Origin: Gnetum montanum
Taxonomy: Eukaryota; Streptophyta; Gnetopsida; Gnetales; Gnetaceae
Length of the DNA stretch: 64,000 bases
Assembly (NCBI GenBank): GCA_015680685.1
Contig: MNCI01016599.1
Span: forward strand, 305,386-369,385
Direction of reading: 5' to 3'
The position numbers and the translations under genes were made by a program. The notes beneath the pieces are model-generated. The model was not told the DNA's origin and did no database searches. It saw only the letters and a program-made list of their open reading frames with translations. Shown here in pieces: positions 59,701 to 64,000 of the stretch. Position 1 is the stretch's first letter. Each line of letters opens with the position of its first letter.

Positions 59701-60173
59701 TTTTTCGACATGATGAAACCATCCAACACACCATTACACCATTATTGTAGGTTATCTGAAATAGTAGCCACTCCAAGCTTTCTTCTAATGGCTGTATCCT
59801 GCAATTAATCTCTTGTAACCTTAAGCATCCATCTAAGCATTTAATTTTTGTTGTAAACTTATTGTTCTTGCTTAACACAGCACCGTATAAAATTGTTTCT
59901 TTTGATAAAATTTTCCCTTTAGTTTTTATTGGGATTCTGCAGATTGACATAAAACACTAGTAGCTGGTCTCCATCCAATCCTATTTATTACATTTTTTTC
60001 ATTTGCCATTCCATTTTTTCCCTAAAAATATTTTGCTTTATAATTGTAGGTACCATTTTGATTCCAAATTTCTTGCCGAAGTTTCTGCAAAGATTTGCAA
60101 CACGGTCCGTGGGGTGAACCGCGTGACCTATGATATTACGTCAAAACCGCCATCAACAGTAGAGTGGGAGTGA
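53729..60173 (+). CDS. guaA: GMP synthase (glutamine-hydrolysing), six exons
   Basis: Exons 53729-54301, 58144-58394, 58494-58869, 58981-59112, 59208-59383 and 60050-60173; all introns GT-AG, joined in frame to 543 residues. It makes GMP from XMP, ATP and glutamine in de novo purine synthesis, presumably in the cytosol. Exon 1 is the glutamine amidotransferase domain: [25 protein letters not shown], nucleophile Cys101 in GICYG, and His189 and Glu191 in FHPE. Exon 2 starts the ATP pyrophosphatase domain with the P-loop SGGVDS (244-249). Then come [62 protein letters not shown], the dimerisation domain with [14 protein letters not shown], and the conserved end [10 protein letters not shown]. 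All key residues are present; no signal peptide. Exon 1 is GC-rich, the rest AT-rich. Intron 1 is 3842 bp and carries LINE copies. Confidence 0.97.
55261..56873 (-). mobile_element. RTE-type LINE, antisense in GMP synthase intron 1
   Basis: On the minus strand the 3' end is a GAT-repeat tail at 55261-55270 (plus strand catcatcc). Just inside it is cttgtcccaacaaaatgggg, a sequence commonly seen at plant RTE ends. Reverse transcriptase segments are legible though broken: near 56700-56500 [20 protein letters not shown] and [20 protein letters not shown]; near 56300 a VDFDKA-like region in decay; near 56150 [16 protein letters not shown]. The element continues past a younger insertion, at 57321 to about 57500. 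A 68-bp tandem duplication lies at 56666-56801. Confidence 0.75.
56666..56801. repeat. 68-bp tandem duplication inside the LINE
   Basis: Copies 56666-56733 and 56734-56801, both starting aagaatattatctggtct, differing at several positions. It arose within the LINE after insertion or in its source copy. Confidence 0.85.
56874..57306 (-). mobile_element. 5'-truncated RTE LINE nested in the older LINE
   Basis: A 433-bp insert flanked by a perfect 14-bp target duplication AAATTCTTCATTTA (56860-56873 and 57307-57320). Its plus-strand left end is a (CAT)n run at 56875-56889, which is the GAT-repeat tail on the minus strand, followed by the RTE end motif (tcaacaaaatgg). This marks target-primed reverse transcription. 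The older LINE resumes at 57321. Confidence 0.85.
57321..57500 (-). mobile_element. Continuation of the older RTE LINE, end not defined
   Basis: Starts after the nested insert. The sequence (tttaccaaaatcttttcatttgt and similar) has no recognisable frame, and I could not locate the 5' end. The remaining intron to 58143 shows no other feature except its pyrimidine-rich acceptor. Confidence 0.4.
59493..59990 (-). mobile_element. RTE-type LINE fragment, antisense in GMP synthase intron 5
   Basis: Left end catcatcatctt (the tandem tail on the minus strand), then the RTE end motif (cttaataaagtggggttgg), then sequence related to the start of the copy at 55261 (gagttctatttag...cccatgtctttttt). Ends near 59990, 60 bases before exon 6. 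It makes up most of the 666-bp intron. No target duplication found. Confidence 0.7.
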
Positions 60174-61129
60174 TGACGGTGGAAGATCATTAACTCTATT
60201 CTGAGTTGCAAATCTAATTTTTTCCATAGATTTGCAATTTTTTTTAAAATAGTTTTCATTTTAGCTGATAATTGTAGTCCCCAAGTTTTTGGGGAGAAGC
60301 TATCTTCGGAAGTAATTCATTTAAAGCATGTTTGTTTTTCAAATAGTCTTTTCTCAACCATTATATTATTTGTAAATCTCATGGAACGTTGCAAGTGGTT
60401 GAGTTCGCATACGGCAAGGATGTGTATTTTGGGATCCTTGTTTTCTTATGTTTGGAAAAGACAACTCATTTTAAAGGTTTTTTCTGATGTATTATATTTT
60501 AAAACCATGCAGTTGATTGTAATACAAAAATGAAGCAAACCAAAGGGGGAAAATGTATGTGCTATCTGCGTATTCATTATCTAGCAAACTGGAGTACTCG
60601 GGTAAAAAACCCAAGACCAAATCCTGAACTTTATGAGATACATCAAAGCTTGATTGGCCATTGCGATTCTTTCTTCTTCAAAGCTAGGGGTGGATGTGAG
60701 GGTTGCTCGTAAGATCGTTCTGCAGTGCTGTAAGACATGTAGTAACGGTCGACGGACAGGCGAGTAAGTCATGCAAGCTAGATTGTAGAATGCAGAGTAG
60801 GCACGTCTAATGGCGAGTTCTTCCAGAAAACCAACTCCAGGTTTCAATTTTACTTTTTCGTATATTCAATGTTTGTCTAACTATTGCTTCTTATCGAATG
60901 CTAGTATGTTGCCATCATCACTTTGCCAAAAAGATTTTTATCTCAAATCTTTTTTGCACACGTTTGAATTTTTCTAATCTATGCATTTTAGTGAATGTGA
61001 TCTCGGTATTGTTGGTTTTGGCCTTTGTTTGGTTGCCCTTAATTGCTATACACCTTCATCCTCATTTTAACTACAGACTCCAAAAACCCTACTAGATAGC
61101 TTTGATAGATTGATGTTTTAAATTTTTTC
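60174..61129. other. GMP synthase 3' flank
   Basis: Begins with the 3' untranslated region. I cannot fix the polyadenylation site. A minus-strand frame of 88 codons (60847-60581) is open but matches nothing I know and has no context. No other feature seen. Confidence 0.5.
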
Positions 61130-61440
61130 AAGAAGCTATTATAACACAAGCTAAAGGTAGATTAGTTTCAGATTCCTTAATAATTATTATTCCAAATTTT
61201 ACGTTTTCTCTTTCTGATCTACACTTATTTAATAGTTTAATGTTAATTACATATATTCTAGTTGATATTATAGATCAAAGTGTGTACTGTACGATAGGTA
61301 TGAGATTAAGTTTTAAGTTATTTAGTTCTGTCAGTATACAAACCTTTTTACTATTTGGACAATAAGCTCTTTCTGTTGGAACAACAAATTTAGAATATGG
61401 AATGCACATCAATACAAAGGATCTCTTGATCTATAGGCTA
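61130..61440 (+). pseudogene. Endogenous caulimovirid: end of movement-protein-like domain
   Basis: A plus-strand frame from about 61137 shows a pattern like the C-terminal part of the caulimovirid 30K-type movement protein: a hydrophobic strand, then FSLSDLHL (the conserved S/D-x-N-L-like turn), and a later strand pair ending LSFKLF. It lies directly upstream of the coat-like region, the order seen in single-polyprotein members such as petuviruses and florendoviruses. Conservation is low and the 5' part is missing, so this is tentative. It is a genomic relic, not an active virus. Confidence 0.45.
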
Positions 61441-61499
61441 TACTATGAGTAGAGAAAAGCAAAAAAATCCTTGTTCAGAGTATCATCTAAATCCTGAAG

Positions 61500-63304
61500 G
61501 TACTATGTATAGTTACAACCACCAAAATTCTTACCTTATGATCCATTAGCCCCAAAACCTGTTAAACTTGTCAAATCATTAACTTTGTTTAAAAAGAAAT
61601 CTTTTTACGAAGAATAAGAAGAGAAAATACGGAAAATGGCAAATTTTTTTAAAGAATTAGGTATTACAATGGATCTTAGAAAGATCATCAAACAAAAAGG
61701 GAAAAAAATGGTAGATAACACCAAGGGAAAAACACATAGAAGATGTTTCAACATTTAGCTCTGATGAAGAAGCATTATGCTCAAGTAAGCCATCACAACA
61801 AATCTGTACACATGAAAACCTACATAAGGTAGATCATGATATTAGATATATAGAATGTGATGAACTCTTACAGATCAACATGAATACGGAAGAACCAAAA
61901 GAAATAGTTCATACGATGCAGTATAAAACTTCCGACATCATTAAACTTCACAATTGGACCAACCATAAAATATCTTATGTTAGTGATCAAAACTTAATGA
62001 CATACGCAAAAGTGAGAGAAATACAAAAGGATGTAAAAGAATTACATAAAATATGGGTTCCTAAGCAAAAGATAGAAAAATCTAAGGATAAGAAAAAACC
62101 TCAATTAGACATCTTAGATCTAGAAGGTCTTTACATAGATTCACCATTGGTCACTTCTCTTAAAGGAAAAAAGAAAGCTAAACAATGGGTACAAAGGAGA
62201 TGACTAGTTCATACAATTCCAAAGGCAGAAAGAGAGAAAATAGAATAAGAAATTAACGTAAATGAGGAAAACAATGAAACACTTTACATAGGAAGTGAAA
62301 GATCTTTAGATGATGAAGAGAAAAAGTTGTTAACAAAACAAGAAATGATATTCTAAGATCCAAAAGGTTTAAAAGCTATGCAGATAAGACGAACCTTGGA
62401 AAAACCATCACCATACTTTAGTATGGATAATAAATTGATTAGAGAAAGACAAAAAGAAATTGATAAAATCAATGGATTTATCTCTACATAGATTGTCTTA
62501 GAAAAGAAAACATACGAACATGTCATACTCAATGTTACGTTAAATTTTGTGGGTATGTTGAAACGATGATAGAATTTCATAGAAGCTCCCGTATGTAAAA
62601 AACTGTTAAATAATTCTCATGTTATTTTCTTAAATGCAATTACTAAAGAATTTTTAGGTAACAAAGTTGATAGAGATAGTGCGTATAGAACTTTATTTTA
62701 TAGTTCAAGATTATATAAAATCCAGGACATGTCTTCATTCCTTGACATTATGGAAGAATGGTATTATTATGGAAAACTTATACATGATATAGGTGCAAAA
62801 GAACATCTGTTAGGATGTCTTCCCACACCATTTGCAAGCTACTATAGAGCTTAACTGCAAAATGAAGAAAAGGATCTTGAAGACATGAGTTTCAGCGCTA
62901 TTCGCCAATTCTTAGAAAAAGTTACAAGGGATCTGTGTGTCCAACAAAAAACACAAAAATTAGTAGGTTCTCTAACAAAACAAATAGGTAGAGATTTATG
63001 TTTACAAATGTGTCCTGAAGATAATTTTTTTCAATTAATTAAAAATAGGAAAATACAAAATGAGCCATGTGAGTGTAGATCGATACAACGTTGTTCACAA
63101 TGTTCTTCACACAAGTATTCCAAACCCAAGAAAGTTTGGAAAAAGAAATATCAGCCTAAGCTAAAACGGAAAAATTGGTCACAAAAACCTTTTAAAGGAA
63201 TGTTTAAGAGAAAACAAGGGCCATATAAAAACAAAGAAGTCAGATGTTTTATCTGTTCAGGAAAACATTATTCTAGTCAATGTCCAAAGAAAGATAATCA
63301 TCCA
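61500..63304 (+). pseudogene. Endogenous caulimovirid: coat-protein-like region with zinc knuckle
   Basis: Coding sequence with scattered stops; two long open parts at 61880-62200 and 62885-63304. The first is Lys-rich (SKDKKKPQLDILDLEGLYID). The middle has FLDIMEEWYYYGKLIHD and HLLGCLPTPFASYY (about 62735-62850), which fits a coat core. The end is strongly basic (KPKKVWKKKYQPKLKRK, about 63122-63172) and followed by the knuckle CFICSGKHYSSQCP, spacing C-x2-C-x3-H-x4-C, one residue shorter than the usual C-x2-C-x4-H-x4-C. A basic tract plus knuckle at the coat C-terminus is characteristic of Caulimoviridae, but a gypsy gag cannot be excluded. The sequence stops at an LTR insertion at 63305; protease and reverse transcriptase would lie beyond it. 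Several stops make it non-functional. Confidence 0.6.
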
Positions 63305-64000
63305 TGATGAGACGTGATATGCACAAGCTGCAATATTGCGTCGTCCCTTGCAATATCGTGTATGCGATATCGCGGTTCGCCGCCAAATCTATAAATAAGA
63401 GGAGACACTCTCCTCATTTGAGATAATAGGCGTAAAGTAGCGAAGCTCTGGCGGATTGATCACCCCAGAGATAGAATATTTTCCATGTGCCCGCAGTAGG
63501 AGTCCCCTAAGTGAACGGTTCTTTATTCGAGCAGCTTTGTACTTGAACGCAAGTTGTGTACGACAATAAAGATGAGCTTTGTGGATAAACCTTGCAGTGC
63601 ATGGATAGGTTTAATTAATGTTATTTATTGCTTTCTTAGTAATGCGGCATGAGTATGACTTGGTTACAAGCATTGACGAACGTGTACGGCTAGCCAAGGA
63701 ATCGGCTACTCATTGCGATTAGATTCTCTCACCCTTTTCTCCTAGAACATGGGACAAGTATGACTTGATTACGAGCATCTCCGGATGTGTACGGTTAGTC
63801 AAGGAATTAGCTGCTTGTCACACTTAGGCTAGTTAGGTGTCTCAGTACGATCGCTTCAAGCACGTGTGTTACGTGTGGTAATCCCAGTAACGATTAACGT
63901 TTGGTAGCCATAGTTGCATAGTTCAGGGTGTGTACGACAAGTGGGAATGGATGCTGACGCTAGGACTTAGTACTGTAGTTAGAGTTAGTTTTAGTTTCTC
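63305..64000 (+). repeat. Plus-strand LTR inserted in the viral relic, cut by the window end
   Basis: Starts TGATGAGACGTGATATGC, like the E0 LTR. Left target copy would be ATCCA (63300-63304). The U3 array is caatattgcg, caatatcgtg, gcgatatcgc (about 63331-63375). TATAAATA is at 63390-63397. R and U5 follow in the reverse complement of the E2/E3 LTR order (ataaagatgagctttgtgg, then ttattgc). Intact as far as seen. Confidence 0.9.
63390..63397 (+). promoter_or_regulatory. TATA box of the terminal LTR
   Basis: Perfect TATAAATA about 15 bases after the last GATATC motif; same relative position as in E0 and the solo LTR. Confidence 0.6.

Noticed and set aside
60581-60847. 88-codon minus-strand frame behind GMP synthase
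   Set aside because: No recognisable motif, no neighbour context and no start-region signal; chance frame is the simplest reading.

Overview
The window is plant nuclear DNA: AT-rich, gene-poor, and mostly nested LTR retrotransposons beside two intron-containing plant genes. Large decayed Athila/Tat-type Ty3/gypsy elements, a long-intron gene and an endogenous pararetrovirus suggest a large-genome seed plant, most likely a gymnosperm. No single marker proves that. Isolated N characters (3356, 6098, 6594, 18364) and an N run (36924-37046) mark assembly joins.

Region 1-13448 holds LTR-retrotransposon debris: a window-truncated LTR, a decayed minus-strand gag, and a plus-strand gag-only element (called E0 here, 7512 to about 13060). 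Two pieces of an E1-type element sit between single Ns and duplicated flanks and look like assembly artefacts.

Region 13449-40197 is a three-element nest, all on the minus strand. E1 (13449-40197, target duplication ATTAT) has gag, protease, reverse transcriptase, RNase H, integrase and an extra 3' ORF. E2 (24469-31463) is inserted in the E1 gag. E3 (32965-39773, target duplication ACAAT) is inserted in the E1 5' LTR. E2 and E3 both keep gag-protease but lack all of pol, so they look like a non-autonomous lineage that would need polymerase and integrase from an E1-like partner. All three use a tRNA-Asp primer site.

Region 40198-47840 contains a tRNA-like SINE candidate and a fossil DNA transposon (42026-46453) with long inverted repeats and a minus-strand transposase of the IS1595/ISXO2 (Merlin-type) family. 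It is interrupted by two solo LTRs. This is the most unusual item in the window.

Region 47841-60173 carries the two host genes, both on the plus strand: a universal stress protein (4 exons, 150 aa) and GMP synthase (6 exons, 543 aa). The GMP synthase introns hold antisense RTE-type LINE copies, one nested in another with a perfect 14-bp target duplication. About 61130-63304 is an endogenous caulimovirid fragment (movement-protein-like then coat-like with a zinc knuckle), cut by a plus-strand LTR that runs off the window end.

The host genes look intact. Every transposon and viral reading frame is interrupted. Exon joins, domain names and divergence estimates were made by eye without database searches.
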